DNA of 64,000 bases from RGIG2945 sp045540355. Its GTDB lineage: Bacteria > Bacillota > Clostridia > Oscillospirales > Acutalibacteraceae. Positions within the stretch are counted from its first letter, which is position 1; every line of letters starts with the position of its first letter. Location: contig JAZQHB010000097.1 in assembly GCA_045540355.1 (NCBI GenBank), positions 118,750-182,749 of the forward strand, in the 5' to 3' direction. A program made the translations under genes and the position numbers. The notes below the pieces were generated by a model that made no database searches, had not been told where the DNA came from, and worked only from the letters and a program-made list of their open reading frames with translations. Shown here piece by piece: positions 34,526 through 43,717 of this stretch.

Positions 34526-34770
34526 TGATTCTTCCTCCGTTTAACGGTTTTTCTTTTTTTCTCAGGTACCGGGTCATAACCGCCTCTAAAGAGCCTGTTG
34601 CATCTCAATAAACGGAATATTGCAAGCAAACAACCCTTAAATGCACCGTGAATCTCGATTGCCTGATAGGCATACTGCGAGCAGGTAGGGTAAAATCTGC
34701 ACATAGGCGGTTTGTTTGGGGAAATCTTTGTTCTGTAAAAAGCTATCATTTTCAATAAAAGCTTTTTCAT
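34522..34770 (-). CDS. yidD: Membrane protein insertion efficiency factor YidD
   Basis: An 82-residue protein with the conserved CRFYPTCSQYAYQAIEIHG and FRGGYDPVP motifs, a small helper for YidC-dependent insertion. AAGGAG precedes the ATG. It overlaps yidC by 4 bp, and an element I arm separates it from rnpA by a few bases. Confidence 0.95.
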   Translation of the reverse strand: MKKLLLKMIAFYRTKISPNKPPMCRFYPTCSQYAYQAIEIHGAFKGCLLAIFRLLRCNRLFRGGYDPVPEKKRKTVKRRKNH

Positions 34771-34782
34771 TCGTTGACTCCT

Positions 34783-35145
34783 TTATTCTGCATTCTGCAA
34801 TTTGCATTCTGCATTCAGAAGCTTTGCTTCTTTGAACTGTTTTTCCATGATCTTCTTGATTTCCGTACTCTTCTTATAAACAGTCTTATGACGAGCAACA
34901 AAAACAATGTCATAGCCGTTTTTAAGGTTATTCTCAAGCTGCATATAAGCTGCTTTGATTATTCTCTTACATCTGTTTCTTTCGACAGCATTTCCGAGCT
35001 TACGACCCGTGGTTATCCCTATACGCCGAATGCCCGCACCGTTTTTTATGACATAAGTCACCAGTGCAGGGTCAGTAAAAGACTTTCCTCTGGCATAAGC
35101 CCGACGAAAATATCCGTTTTTTTTCAGTGTATTTATCTTCGGCAA
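34783..35145 (-). CDS. rnpA: Ribonuclease P protein component
   Basis: A 120-residue basic protein that aids RNase P RNA in cutting tRNA 5' leaders. The signature KLGNAVERNRCKRIIKAAY is present. The start is TTG (35145), with AAGGG upstream. The last residues, LLNAECKLQNAE, are encoded by a GCAGAATGCAAATTGCAGAA-type element I arm (34783-34820): the repeat has been read through to the end of the protein. The normal fold should be complete without this tail. Confidence 0.95.
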   Translation of the reverse strand: MPKINTLKKNGYFRRAYARGKSFTDPALVTYVIKNGAGIRRIGITTGRKLGNAVERNRCKRIIKAAYMQLENNLKNGYDIVFVARHKTVYKKSTEIKKIMEKQFKEAKLLNAECKLQNAE

Positions 35146-35168
35146 TTTTAAATACCCTTAGCAACTAA

Positions 35169-35303
35169 TCAGTAAGTAAGCTGCTTTCTTCCCTTAGCTC
35201 TTCTGCGAGCAAGTACCTTGCGTCCGTTTCTGTCAGACATTCTTTTTCTGAAGCCGTGTTCCATCTTTCTGTGTCTTTTCTTCGGCTGGTAAGTTCTTTT
35301 CAT
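35169..35303 (-). CDS. rpmH: 50S ribosomal protein L34
   Basis: A 44-residue ribosomal protein, MKRTYQPKKRHR through KGRKQLTY, full length and canonical (TYQPKKRHR, MSDRNGRKVLARRRAKGRK). It is the first gene of the minus-strand origin block and is followed 23 bp later by rnpA. GGAGTGA precedes the ATG at 35303. Confidence 0.97.
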   Translation of the reverse strand: MKRTYQPKKRHRKMEHGFRKRMSDRNGRKVLARRRAKGRKQLTY

Positions 35304-35659
35304 CTTATTCACTCCATTCGAAATAAAATCTAAATATCAAACAATTCGTAAGAATTGAAGAATACCGCATGGACTAATATTATATAGCAAAACATACCCA
35401 TTTGTCAACAAATTTTTTACTTAAAATTAAAATAGTGGACAAGCAAATCCCACACCACAAGATGATGTATAAAATGCTGGATTCAGAGTGCAAATTGCAG
35501 AAGCTTTTATGACATAAACTGTCTCATGACAGAAATTTTTTTATTGATTGCGATATGTTTCTTTGCAAGATGATAAGATTTAACAAATTTTCGTGCCTGA
35601 AAGTGCTTTTCAGAGCCAAGACAGAATGATATAAAAAAGAAAAATTTTGAACATATATG

Positions 35660-35688
35660 TTGAAAACTTTTTATTTTTATGCTATAAT
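35660..35688 (+). promoter_or_regulatory. dnaA promoter
   Basis: TTGAAA (35660-35665), a 17-bp spacer and TATAAT (35683-35688), about 150 bp before the start. The -35 overlaps the TTNAACATA pair, which would suit DnaA autoregulation. Confidence 0.65.
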
Positions 35689-35718
35689 TATATTATATAG
35701 AGTATCGTGGGTGAGATT

Positions 35719-35764
35719 GCATTTTTATTGATTCAGGACAGAATTAAATGTACCTGAAAAATGC
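35719..35764 (+). promoter_or_regulatory. Stem-loop in the dnaA leader RNA
   Basis: GCATTTT (35719-35725) pairs with AAAATGC (35758-35764) and, inside, TCAGG (35733-35737) with CCTGA (35753-35757). It lies 75 bp before dnaA, within the predicted transcript. The role is unknown. Confidence 0.45.
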
Positions 35765-35838
35765 GATTTTTATGTTACTCAGGGGGTTAAAAATTAACTT
35801 TATTTTTAAAATAATTAAATAAAGAGAAGGAGAAATAA

Positions 35839-37185
35839 ATGGACAATAATTTAGACACCAATTTTTTTGAAAATTTATGGCAGATGGTGCTTGATGAATG
35901 CCGTTCACAGTTATCCGAAACTGCATTCAATGTCTGGTTTAATGATTTAAAGCTCGTCAGCTTTGAGGATAATAAAGTTGTTCTTGCGGTACATAAAATC
36001 AAGCAGAAATTTATAGTAACAAAATTCTTTAATGTTCTCAACGGTGCTTTTGAAAAGGTACTTGGTTTTCCTATAGAAATTGAATTTGTTACACCCGAGG
36101 ATTACAACAATGTAACAATGCGTTTTGACGGTAATGATAAAACACAGATGTTCACCGCAAAGAATCTTGACAATACATTTGACACATTCGTTGTCGGCGG
36201 TTCAAATAAATTTGCACACGCAGCATCAAAGGCAGTTGCGGAAACTCCCGGCGGAGCATACAATCCGTTGTTCATTTACGGAAGCTCGGGACTTGGTAAA
36301 ACTCACTTACTTTCAGCAATCAATCACGAAATAAGAAAAAGATTTCCCGACATTGACATAATCTACACAAGAGGAGAAACCTTTACAAACGAGCTTATCA
36401 GCTATCTTCAGAATAAAAAAGACACATCTGTTTTTCATAACAAATACAGAGGTACAGATGTTTTATTGGTAGATGATATTCAGTTTATCGAGGGTAAGGA
36501 TTCAACTCAGGAAGAATTTTTCCACACTTTTGAAACCTTAACTTCATTAGGCAAGCAGATTGTTATTACATCTGATCGTCCGCCGAAGAATATGCCCTTA
36601 CTTGATGAAAGATTAAGAACAAGATTTGAAAAAGGTCTTATTGCCGATGTTCAACCACCGGATTTAGAAACAAGAATTGCAATCATCAACCGCAAGGCTC
36701 AGTTTTTAAATCTCAATATTCCTGAGGACATCACTTTATACATAGCTGAAAGGCTCAAGACAAATATCCGTCAGTTAGAGGGTGCGGTAAGTAAAATTCA
36801 GGCTTATGTTGTAATTGATAGTGCTCCTATGAACATTAAAACAGCACAGCTTGCGATTAAAGATATATATAACGATGCACAACAGTCAACACCTGTTTTA
36901 ATCAAAAAGATAATTGACGAGGTTGTCAGAGTTTCGGAAGGTACAACTGCCGAGGATATCCGTTCAAAGAAAAAGGATGCGGCTACTTCAAGAGCAAGGC
37001 AGCTGGCAATTTACATAGCAAGAGAAGTTACTCAGCTTCCCTTAAAATCAATTGGTGAAGAATTCGGCGGAAGAAATCATACGACCGTCTTATATGCAAT
37101 AAAAGAAATTAAAGACGAATTACAACGACACCCGAATCTTCAGACAGAGATTGATAACATCATCAAAAATGTCAAAGAAAATTAA
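35839..37185 (+). CDS. dnaA: Chromosomal replication initiator protein DnaA
   Basis: A 448-residue AAA+ initiator. Domain I is at 1-85, followed by a short linker, then Walker A GSSGLGKTH (148-156) and Walker B VLLVDDIQF, and the C-terminal DNA-binding domain with GGRNHTTVLYA. AAGGAG (35826-35831) precedes the ATG. It is co-directional with dnaN. The DNA-binding domain looks normal, so the lack of canonical boxes nearby is notable. Confidence 0.98.
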   Translation: MDNNLDTNFFENLWQMVLDECRSQLSETAFNVWFNDLKLVSFEDNKVVLAVHKIKQKFIVTKFFNVLNGAFEKVLGFPIEIEFVTPEDYNNVTMRFDGNDKTQMFTAKNLDNTFDTFVVGGSNKFAHAASKAVAETPGGAYNPLFIYGSSGLGKTHLLSAINHEIRKRFPDIDIIYTRGETFTNELISYLQNKKDTSVFHNKYRGTDVLLVDDIQFIEGKDSTQEEFFHTFETLTSLGKQIVITSDRPPKNMPLLDERLRTRFEKGLIADVQPPDLETRIAIINRKAQFLNLNIPEDITLYIAERLKTNIRQLEGAVSKIQAYVVIDSAPMNIKTAQLAIKDIYNDAQQSTPVLIKKIIDEVVRVSEGTTAEDIRSKKKDAATSRARQLAIYIAREVTQLPLKSIGEEFGGRNHTTVLYAIKEIKDELQRHPNLQTEIDNIIKNVKEN

Positions 37186-37405
37186 ACACTGATTGCACAT
37201 TCAACACAGTTTTTTTAAACACTTTGAACATTGGCATTTTCGGGGTGTTCATAACACAAAAAATTCCAAAGTTTTTTAAACATAATTTTTTAATTAAAAA
37301 GCTTGATTTTTCAAGCTGTGCCGGACTTATAGTAAAATTAGACAGGCACTACTAATACTACTAAAATATTTATATATTTATGTATTGATATTGGAGGATT
37401 TCAAA
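37186..37405. other. Probable oriC unwinding region between dnaA and dnaN
   Basis: 220 bp with DnaA-trio-like repeats CTACTAATACTACTAAAA (37349-37366) followed by an AT-only stretch to about 37384, the arrangement of the Bacillus unwinding element. Upstream lie TTCAACACA (37200), TTAAACACT (37215), TTGAACATT (37224), TTAAACATA (37276) and, reversed, TTATGAACA (37246-37254). A hairpin AGCTTGA/TCAAGCT (37300-37317) separates the two parts. No perfect TTATCCACA. Confidence 0.6.
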
Positions 37406-38521
37406 ATGAGGTTTATCTGTGACACACAAATTTTATGTTCAGCATGTTTACAAGTTCAGAGAGCAGTTTCCACAAAGAGCACAATCCCTGCTATTGAGGG
37501 TATTTTGATTAAAGCTTTGGGAAATGAGCTCATACTTACAGGATATGACCTTGAAATGGGAATCAACACATCAGTTGAAGCTAATGTTCAGGAGAACGGA
37601 AGCGTTATTATTAACGCAAGAGTACTTTGCGATATTTTAAGAAAGCTTCCTTATGAAACTGTTTCATTTGATGTTGACGGCAGAAATATGGTTATAATCA
37701 AAAGCGGTGACATCAAATATTCACTCATAGGTATTTCTGCTGATGAATATCCCGAATTGCCGACAGTATCCGGCGGTTTCCCGATTATTCTCGACTTACC
37801 TCTTTTGAAAAACATGGTAAGACAGACTGCTTTCTCAGTTGCTATCGGTGACAGCTCAAAAATGGTTTATACAGGTATCAAATTTGAAATTTCCAAGGAC
37901 AACCTCAAGTTAATTGCAGTTGACGGCTTCAGAATGGCTATAAGAAGTGAAAAAATTGATTACAACGGTGAAGAATTTTCTTTCATTGTACCTGCAAAAA
38001 CTCTGACAGAGGTTATTAAGATTGTTGAAAACTCCGATGAAAAGATTTCACTCGGCATCGGAAAAAGACATATTGTTTTTGAAGCAGAAAACTACAAGAT
38101 AGTTTCAAGACTTCTTGACGGTAAGTTCTTGAATTATAAAGCAAATATTCCGCCGACTTATGCGATGAGTGTTGAGGTTGATGTTGCTACATTTGCAAGC
38201 AGTATTGACAGAATTTCATTGATTCTTACAGATAAAAATAAGAGCCCCGTAAGATGCATATTTGAAGATAATTATATCAATATTTCAAGTAACACCGCTT
38301 TGGGTTATGCAAATGACAGAATACCTGCAGAAATCGTCGGTGACAGAATTGAAATCGGTTTTAACAACAGATTTATCACAGATGCTTTGAAGGTCTGCGA
38401 TGTTGAAAAGGTTAAGCTTGAGCTGACTTCTGCAACATCACCTATAATTATCACTCCTGTCGAGGGTGACAGCTTCTTATTCTTAATACTTCCTGTAAGA
38501 TTGAAGGCGGATAATCAATGA
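37406..38521 (+). CDS. dnaN: DNA polymerase III beta sliding clamp
   Basis: A 371-residue ring clamp with three repeated domains that tethers polymerase to DNA. MRFICDTQILCSACLQVQRAV is a normal N-terminus, and the C-terminal FLILPVRL matches the client-binding end. GGAGG precedes ATG 37406. The stop overlaps the next start by ATGA. Confidence 0.97.
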   Translation: MRFICDTQILCSACLQVQRAVSTKSTIPAIEGILIKALGNELILTGYDLEMGINTSVEANVQENGSVIINARVLCDILRKLPYETVSFDVDGRNMVIIKSGDIKYSLIGISADEYPELPTVSGGFPIILDLPLLKNMVRQTAFSVAIGDSSKMVYTGIKFEISKDNLKLIAVDGFRMAIRSEKIDYNGEEFSFIVPAKTLTEVIKIVENSDEKISLGIGKRHIVFEAENYKIVSRLLDGKFLNYKANIPPTYAMSVEVDVATFASSIDRISLILTDKNKSPVRCIFEDNYINISSNTALGYANDRIPAEIVGDRIEIGFNNRFITDALKVCDVEKVKLELTSATSPIIITPVEGDSFLFLILPVRLKADNQ

Positions 38522-38763
38522 TAATTAAAGCAAGAATAAAGAAAAAAGAAGAAAAAACAGTTCATATTGATACTGAATACATAAGACTTGATGCGGCGTT
38601 AAAGCTTGCAGATGCGGTACAGTCAGGCGGTCATGCCAAGATTGTAATTCAGGACGGAGAAGTCAAGGTTAATTCCGAGGTATGTGTGTCCCGCGGTAAG
38701 AAAATCCGTCCGGGTGACAGTATTGAATTTAACGGAAAGATTTATAAAATCGAAAACAACTGA
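38518..38763 (+). CDS. yaaA: S4-domain RNA-binding protein YaaA/RlbA
   Basis: An 81-residue S4-domain protein (YIRLDAALKLADAVQSGG, then VKVNSEVCVSRGKKIRPGD). It occupies the usual slot between dnaN and recF and overlaps dnaN by 4 bp. The Bacillus protein is linked to ribosome assembly. Confidence 0.93.
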   Translation: MIIKARIKKKEEKTVHIDTEYIRLDAALKLADAVQSGGHAKIVIQDGEVKVNSEVCVSRGKKIRPGDSIEFNGKIYKIENN

Positions 38764-38765
38764 TT

Positions 38766-39866
38766 ATGTGGATAGAAAAAACAGGTATTGAAAATTTCAG
38801 AAATTTTGAATATCAGACTGTAGATTTCTGCGACGGTGTAAATATCATTTACGGTGACAATGCACAGGGAAAGACAAATCTGATGGAGGCATTGTGGCTT
38901 CTGACGGGTTTTCACAGCTTCAGGACAAGAAAAAGCTCAGAGCTTATATTATTCGGTGAAAAAAAGGCTTTAATAAAATCAGACTTTCATGATTCTTACG
39001 GTGAAAATCAGGCGGAAATCAGACTTGAGCCGAACAGTAAAAAAATTATTTTTAACGGCGAAGAAATGGAATCGAGAAGTCATTATATCGGAAAATTTCA
39101 GGCAGTTTTGTTTTCGCCGGTGACAATGAATCTGATAAACGGAAGTCCTCAGGAAAGACGCAGGTTTATTGATGTTGCAATCAGTGCACTTTATCCTAAA
39201 TACAGTAATAATATTGTCAGATACAACGCTGTTTTAAAGCAGAGAAATTCTACTTTGAAAAATTATGAGCTCTCGCCGAAGGATAACGATATCCTGCTTG
39301 ATTATTACGACGAAGCATTAGCTGAAGCAGGAACAATTCTGACGGCTATGAAAAGGGATTATATCTCAAAAATCAAAGCTCATGCTTATAGTGCTTATGC
39401 ATCAATTTCCGATAATAAAGATGAATTGAAGCTTCATTATTGCAGTCAGGTTTGTAACGGTGATGAAACAGATGAAGAAGTAAAAGCACGATTTATTGAA
39501 AGACTTCAGAAGTCAAGGCAGACAGATGTTGAGAAAAAAATGACCACCATCGGTCCGCACAGAGATGATATTGCGTTTTATATCAATTCAAAGTCTGCAA
39601 GAATATTTGCTTCTCAAGGACAAAGAAGAAGTGCGGCATTGGCGGTAAAATTTGCGGAAGCGGTAATCTCGGAAGAAGTTACAAAAGAAATACCTATAAT
39701 CATGCTCGATGATGTTATGAGCGAGCTTGACCAACAAAGACAGCACGATTTATTTAAAAATCTTAAAAATTGTCAGACCTTTATTACCTGTTGCGACAAG
39801 GACCAGGTCAGACGATTTACCGAAGGTAAATATTTTGAAATTAAAAACGGAGAGATTTTTTACTGA
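38766..39866 (+). CDS. recF: DNA replication and repair protein RecF
   Basis: A 366-residue SMC-like ATPase that helps load RecA at gaps. Walker A GDNAQGKTN is near residue 35, the SPVTMNLINGSPQERRRFID signature follows, and IIMLDDVMSELDQQR is the Walker B/D-loop region. Length and position are standard. Confidence 0.97.
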   Translation: MWIEKTGIENFRNFEYQTVDFCDGVNIIYGDNAQGKTNLMEALWLLTGFHSFRTRKSSELILFGEKKALIKSDFHDSYGENQAEIRLEPNSKKIIFNGEEMESRSHYIGKFQAVLFSPVTMNLINGSPQERRRFIDVAISALYPKYSNNIVRYNAVLKQRNSTLKNYELSPKDNDILLDYYDEALAEAGTILTAMKRDYISKIKAHAYSAYASISDNKDELKLHYCSQVCNGDETDEEVKARFIERLQKSRQTDVEKKMTTIGPHRDDIAFYINSKSARIFASQGQRRSAALAVKFAEAVISEEVTKEIPIIMLDDVMSELDQQRQHDLFKNLKNCQTFITCCDKDQVRRFTEGKYFEIKNGEIFY

Positions 39867-39867
39867 T

Positions 39868-40131
39868 ATGTATATACACATAGGAATGGGAAAATCGGTT
39901 AAAGATGATGAAATAATCGGAATTTTCGATCTTGATACCTCAACTGTTTCAAAGAGGACAAGAGACTTTTTAAGCAGAGCCGAAAAAGAAAAAAAGGTTT
40001 TTAATAAAAGTCAGGATATTCCGAAAACATTCATTTTGTGCAACGAAGCAGACGGAGAGAAAATTTATCTTTCACAGATTTCGGGCAATTCACTCTTAAA
40101 AAAGAAAAACAAGAAAAAAGAAACTTATTAA
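39868..40131 (+). CDS. remB: RemB/YaaB-like protein (DUF370)
   Basis: An 87-residue DUF370 protein (MYIHIGMGKSVKDDEIIGIF, SKRTRDFLSRAEK). It lies between recF and gyrB, exactly where Bacillus remB is found; RemA/RemB influence matrix gene expression. The true start is 39868, one base after recF; longer frames are shadows of recF. The Lys-rich tail KKKNKKKE is unlike the Bacillus protein. Confidence 0.88.
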   Translation: MYIHIGMGKSVKDDEIIGIFDLDTSTVSKRTRDFLSRAEKEKKVFNKSQDIPKTFILCNEADGEKIYLSQISGNSLLKKKNKKKETY

Positions 40132-40199
40132 ATATAACAGAAAGGACAGATACCGACTACACAGGGTAAACTTGTGATGAGTATCGTAAAAAGATTAAA

Positions 40200-42158
40200 A
40201 TGAGCATTCAGAACGAAAACAACGGAATCGAAAAAATGGAAACTACCGTAACGGAAAGCTACGGCGGTGACCAGATTCAGGTTCTCGAAGGACTTGAAGC
40301 GGTAAGAAAAAGTCCGGGTATGTATATCGGCTCGACGGGACCGAGAGGCTTACATCACCTGGTTTATGAAATTGTCGATAACTCTATAGATGAGGCATTG
40401 GCAGGCTTCTGTGATACTATATCCGTTGAAATTTTACCCGGTGATGTTATCGCCGTAAGAGATAACGGTCGTGGTATCCCCGTTGATATTCATAAAAAAG
40501 AGGGTATTCCTACCGTAACGGTTGTTCTTACTGTTTTACACGCAGGCGGTAAGTTCGGCGGCAGCGGTTACAAGGTATCGGGCGGTTTGCACGGCGTTGG
40601 TTCGTCTGTTGTTAATGCTTTGTCCGAGTGGCTTGAGGTTGAAGTCACAAGAGACGGCAAGGTGCATCACCAGAGATTTGAAAGAGGTAATACAGTTACC
40701 GACTTGAAAGTTATCGGTGAAGGTGAAACAACCGGTACTTATGTTAAATTCAAGCCCGACCCGGAGATTTTCCAGGAAACAACCGAATATGATTATGAAA
40801 TTTTAAAAAGACATCTGAGAGAATCCGCATTTTTGAATGCAGGTCTTTCAATTACTCTTACAGATAAGAGAAACGAAGAAGAAATCGTCGAGGATGTTTT
40901 CTGCTACGAAGGCGGTATCGGAAGCTTTGTTGAATATATCAATACTTCCCGTGCACTTGAAACATTACATCCCGAGCCGATTCATTTTTCTGCTGTCAAG
41001 GGTGACCGTTCCGCAGAAATCGCAATGCAGTATAATGACAGCTATAATGAAATAGTTTTGTCATTTGCAAATAATGTCCATACTGTTGACGGCGGTACTC
41101 ATGAAACAGGCTTCAAAACCGCATTGACAAGAGTTTTCAATGACTACGGTAAAAAATACGGTTATTTGAAAGACGCCGATAAGAAACTTTCGGGTGATGA
41201 TGTAAGAGAAGGTCTTACCGCGGTAATCAGCGTTAAGCTGACAGAAGCACAGTTTGAGGGTCAGACTAAAGGTAAGTTGGGTAACACCGACATTACTCAG
41301 CTTGTATCTCAGACGGTTTATGATAAATTGATGACATATTTTGAGGAAAACCCCGCAGTTGCCAAGGGAATTTTCTCAAAGGCTTTAGATGCATCACGAG
41401 CAAGAGAAGCTGCAAGAAAAGCAAGAGAAATGGCAAGAAGAAAGTCAGCACTCGAAACCAACTCTCTCCCCGGAAAATTAGCTGACTGTATTGAAAAAGA
41501 CCCGTCTTTGACAGAGCTTTATATCGTTGAGGGTGACTCTGCGGGAGGCTCTGCAAAATCAGGTCGTGACGGTAAGCATCAGGCAATTCTTCCCTTGTGG
41601 GGTAAGATGCTCAATGTTGAAAAATCAAGAATAGATAAGGTTATCGGCAACGAAAAACTTATGCCCGTAGTTTTAGCTTTGGGTACAGGTATCGGTGAAG
41701 ATTTTGATATTACAAAATTGAGATATCATAAAATTGTTATCATGGCCGATGCCGATGTTGACGGTGCTCATATCAGAACACTTTTACTTACATTCTTCTT
41801 CAGATATATGCGTCCGTTGGTTGATGCGGGTCATATCTACATCGCTCAGCCTCCTCTTTACAAATTGTCAAAGGGCAAGAGACACGAATATGCATTCTCA
41901 GACGAAGAAAGAGATGCAATAATCGAAGAAATGGGCGGCAGCTGTGACATTCAGAGATACAAAGGTCTCGGTGAAATGGATGCTCAGCAGCTCTGGGAAA
42001 CAACAATGAATCCCGAATTCAGAACAATGCTCCGTGTTACACTCGAAGATGCAATTCAGGCAGACGAAACTTTCTCAAATCTCATGGGTGACAAAGTTGA
42101 GCCGAGAAGAGAGTTTATTGAGAAAAACGCAAAGTTTGTTCAGAATCTTGATATTTAA
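40200..42158 (+). CDS. gyrB: DNA gyrase subunit B
   Basis: A 652-residue type II topoisomerase ATPase subunit. The GHKL ATP site (EIVDNSIDEA, DNGRGIPVD), the transducer and the TOPRIM EGDSAGGSAKSGRD are all present. The ribosome site before ATG 40200 is weak, and ATG 40236 is a possible alternative. gyrA does not follow; a hairpin and composite repeat come next. Confidence 0.97.
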   Translation: MSIQNENNGIEKMETTVTESYGGDQIQVLEGLEAVRKSPGMYIGSTGPRGLHHLVYEIVDNSIDEALAGFCDTISVEILPGDVIAVRDNGRGIPVDIHKKEGIPTVTVVLTVLHAGGKFGGSGYKVSGGLHGVGSSVVNALSEWLEVEVTRDGKVHHQRFERGNTVTDLKVIGEGETTGTYVKFKPDPEIFQETTEYDYEILKRHLRESAFLNAGLSITLTDKRNEEEIVEDVFCYEGGIGSFVEYINTSRALETLHPEPIHFSAVKGDRSAEIAMQYNDSYNEIVLSFANNVHTVDGGTHETGFKTALTRVFNDYGKKYGYLKDADKKLSGDDVREGLTAVISVKLTEAQFEGQTKGKLGNTDITQLVSQTVYDKLMTYFEENPAVAKGIFSKALDASRAREAARKAREMARRKSALETNSLPGKLADCIEKDPSLTELYIVEGDSAGGSAKSGRDGKHQAILPLWGKMLNVEKSRIDKVIGNEKLMPVVLALGTGIGEDFDITKLRYHKIVIMADADVDGAHIRTLLLTFFFRYMRPLVDAGHIYIAQPPLYKLSKGKRHEYAFSDEERDAIIEEMGGSCDIQRYKGLGEMDAQQLWETTMNPEFRTMLRVTLEDAIQADETFSNLMGDKVEPRREFIEKNAKFVQNLDI

Positions 42159-42183
42159 TGAAAGTTTTCTTTCATTAAATATC
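42150..42183 (+). terminator. Stem-loop at the end of gyrB
   Basis: A 15-bp perfect stem (42150-42164 with 42169-42183) with a TTTT loop overlaps the gyrB stop. There is no downstream T tract, so it may act as a 3' end stabiliser rather than a terminator. Confidence 0.6.
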
Positions 42184-42461
42184 TAAGTGCAAAATGCAAA
42201 GTGCAGAGTGCAGAATGAATGGTGGACTCCGTCCACACCTATTTTAAAATGCTTACTTTACACTAATTAATTGGGTGAGGGCTTTGCCCTCCCGATATTC
42301 TGCATTTTGCATTATGAACTCTGCATTCAGTAAAAAATGTCGGATAAGATATAAATAAATTTTCGTGCCAAATAACCACCCTGCCAAAAGGGTTGGGTAA
42401 TATGAAAATATATTTTCGTGCCACAATGGTGCATATTAGAACAAAGGTGGAACGATTTAAA
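42183..42461. repeat. Full element I and two element II copies before rarA
   Basis: Element I spans about 42187-42331 with hairpins GTGGAC/TCC/GTCCAC (42222-42236) and GAGGGC/GCCCTC. A half element II (42353-42375) and a full one (42404-42461) follow. The full copy ends directly on the rarA ATG and carries AAAGGTGG as the probable ribosome site. Confidence 0.85.
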
Positions 42462-43709
42462 ATGAAACCTTTAGCGGACAGGATTCGTCCAAAAAAAATT
42501 GAAGATATGGTAGGGCAGCAACACCTTCTTTCAGAAGGTAAAACGCTCTACAACATTCTGTCCTCCGGTGAGCTCCCGAATCTTATTTTCTACGGGCCGT
42601 CGGGGGTCGGAAAAACTACGCTTGCGTCGATAATCGCAAAGACAACAAACCGTCACATTGTAAAATTAAACGGAACAACCGCCTCAACCGCAGATATAAA
42701 GGAAGCGGTGTCAAAGCTCAATACAATGCTGGCACCCAACGGAATTTTATTGTATCTTGATGAAATTCAGTATTTTTCAAAAAAACAGCAGCAGACACTT
42801 TTAGAGTATATGGAAACGGGTGAAATAACGCTTATAGCATCAACAACCGAAAACCCGTATTTTTATATTTACAACGCACTTTTAAGCCGAGCAACGGTTT
42901 TTGAATTTAAACCCGTTGAAGCAGATGAAATAGAAAAAGCAGTAAAAAGAGCATTCGACTTTTTAGGCGAAGAAAGAAAAAAGGAAGTCGAGCTTGAAGA
43001 AAATGTTATAAAAATCATTGCAAATTCCTGTGGCGGTGATGTAAGAAAATCAATCAATGCGGCAGAGCTTTGTCTGCTTGCATCAAAAGGCGGTAAGATT
43101 ACCGAGAAAATCGCAAAAGATTTAGGTCAGTCATCGTCAATGAAATATGACAAAAACGGTGACGAGCATTATGATATCTTATCCGCATTCCAGAAATCAA
43201 TGAGAGGCTCTGACCCCGATGCGGCACTTCATTACCTTGCAAGATTGTTGGAAGCAGGCGATTTGGCGTCTGCAACAAGAAGATTGATGGTCTGTGCCTG
43301 CGAGGATGTCGGACTTGCATATCCGCAGATTATCCCGATAGTAAAAGCGGCTGTGGATATAGCATTTCAGGTAGGTCTGCCCGAGGCGAGAATACCTTTG
43401 GGTGATGCAGTAGTGCTTGTATGCACATCACCGAAATCAAACACCGCACACATCGCACTTGATGAAGCAATCGAAGATGTCAGAAAATACGGTGCATTGC
43501 CGATACCGAGACAGCTTCAGAATATGCACTTCGACGGTGAGGATAATAAAAATAAAGGACAGTTTTACCTCTATCCGCACTCTTTTGAAAATGCGTGGGT
43601 AGAGCAACAATATCTCCCCGACAAGCTGAAAAATAAAAAATATTATCAGTACGGAAACAACAAAAACGAAAAAGCAGCAGAAGCTTATTGGGGAAAAATT
43701 AAGAAGTAA
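42462..43709 (+). CDS. rarA: Replication-associated recombination protein RarA
   Basis: A 415-residue AAA+ ATPase (MgsA) acting at stalled forks. MKPLADRIRPKKIEDMVGQ, Walker A GPSGVGKTT (45-53) and LYLDEIQYF are present, and the C-terminal tetramer domain is complete. The start is 42462; longer frames would translate element II. The Shine-Dalgarno lies inside the repeat. Confidence 0.95.
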   Translation: MKPLADRIRPKKIEDMVGQQHLLSEGKTLYNILSSGELPNLIFYGPSGVGKTTLASIIAKTTNRHIVKLNGTTASTADIKEAVSKLNTMLAPNGILLYLDEIQYFSKKQQQTLLEYMETGEITLIASTTENPYFYIYNALLSRATVFEFKPVEADEIEKAVKRAFDFLGEERKKEVELEENVIKIIANSCGGDVRKSINAAELCLLASKGGKITEKIAKDLGQSSSMKYDKNGDEHYDILSAFQKSMRGSDPDAALHYLARLLEAGDLASATRRLMVCACEDVGLAYPQIIPIVKAAVDIAFQVGLPEARIPLGDAVVLVCTSPKSNTAHIALDEAIEDVRKYGALPIPRQLQNMHFDGEDNKNKGQFYLYPHSFENAWVEQQYLPDKLKNKKYYQYGNNKNEKAAEAYWGKIKK

Positions 43710-43717
43710 GACTTTTT

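Larger units (their letters stand above)
35304..35838. other. rpmH-dnaA intergenic region (upstream origin region)
   Basis: 535 bp, AT-rich, without a gene. It holds a degenerate element II (35581-35630), an element I-like fragment at about 35475-35505, the dnaA promoter and a leader hairpin. No TTATCCACA box is present. The near-palindrome TTGAACATATATGTTGAA at 35647-35664, made of two facing TTNAACATA 9-mers, overlaps the dnaA -35 and resembles sites between dnaA and dnaN. Confidence 0.6.

Noticed and set aside
35304..37405. Canonical DnaA boxes
   Set aside because: Reading both strands gave no TTATCCACA or TTATNCACA; only 6-7 of 9 matches, reported as candidates of a different consensus.
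42404..42461. Element II as a T-box leader
   Set aside because: AGAACAAAGGTGGAACGAT resembles the T-box AGGGTGGNACCGCG, but there is no stem I, specifier loop or terminator, and the genes behind it are not amino-acid genes. Origin from a decayed T-box fragment cannot be excluded.
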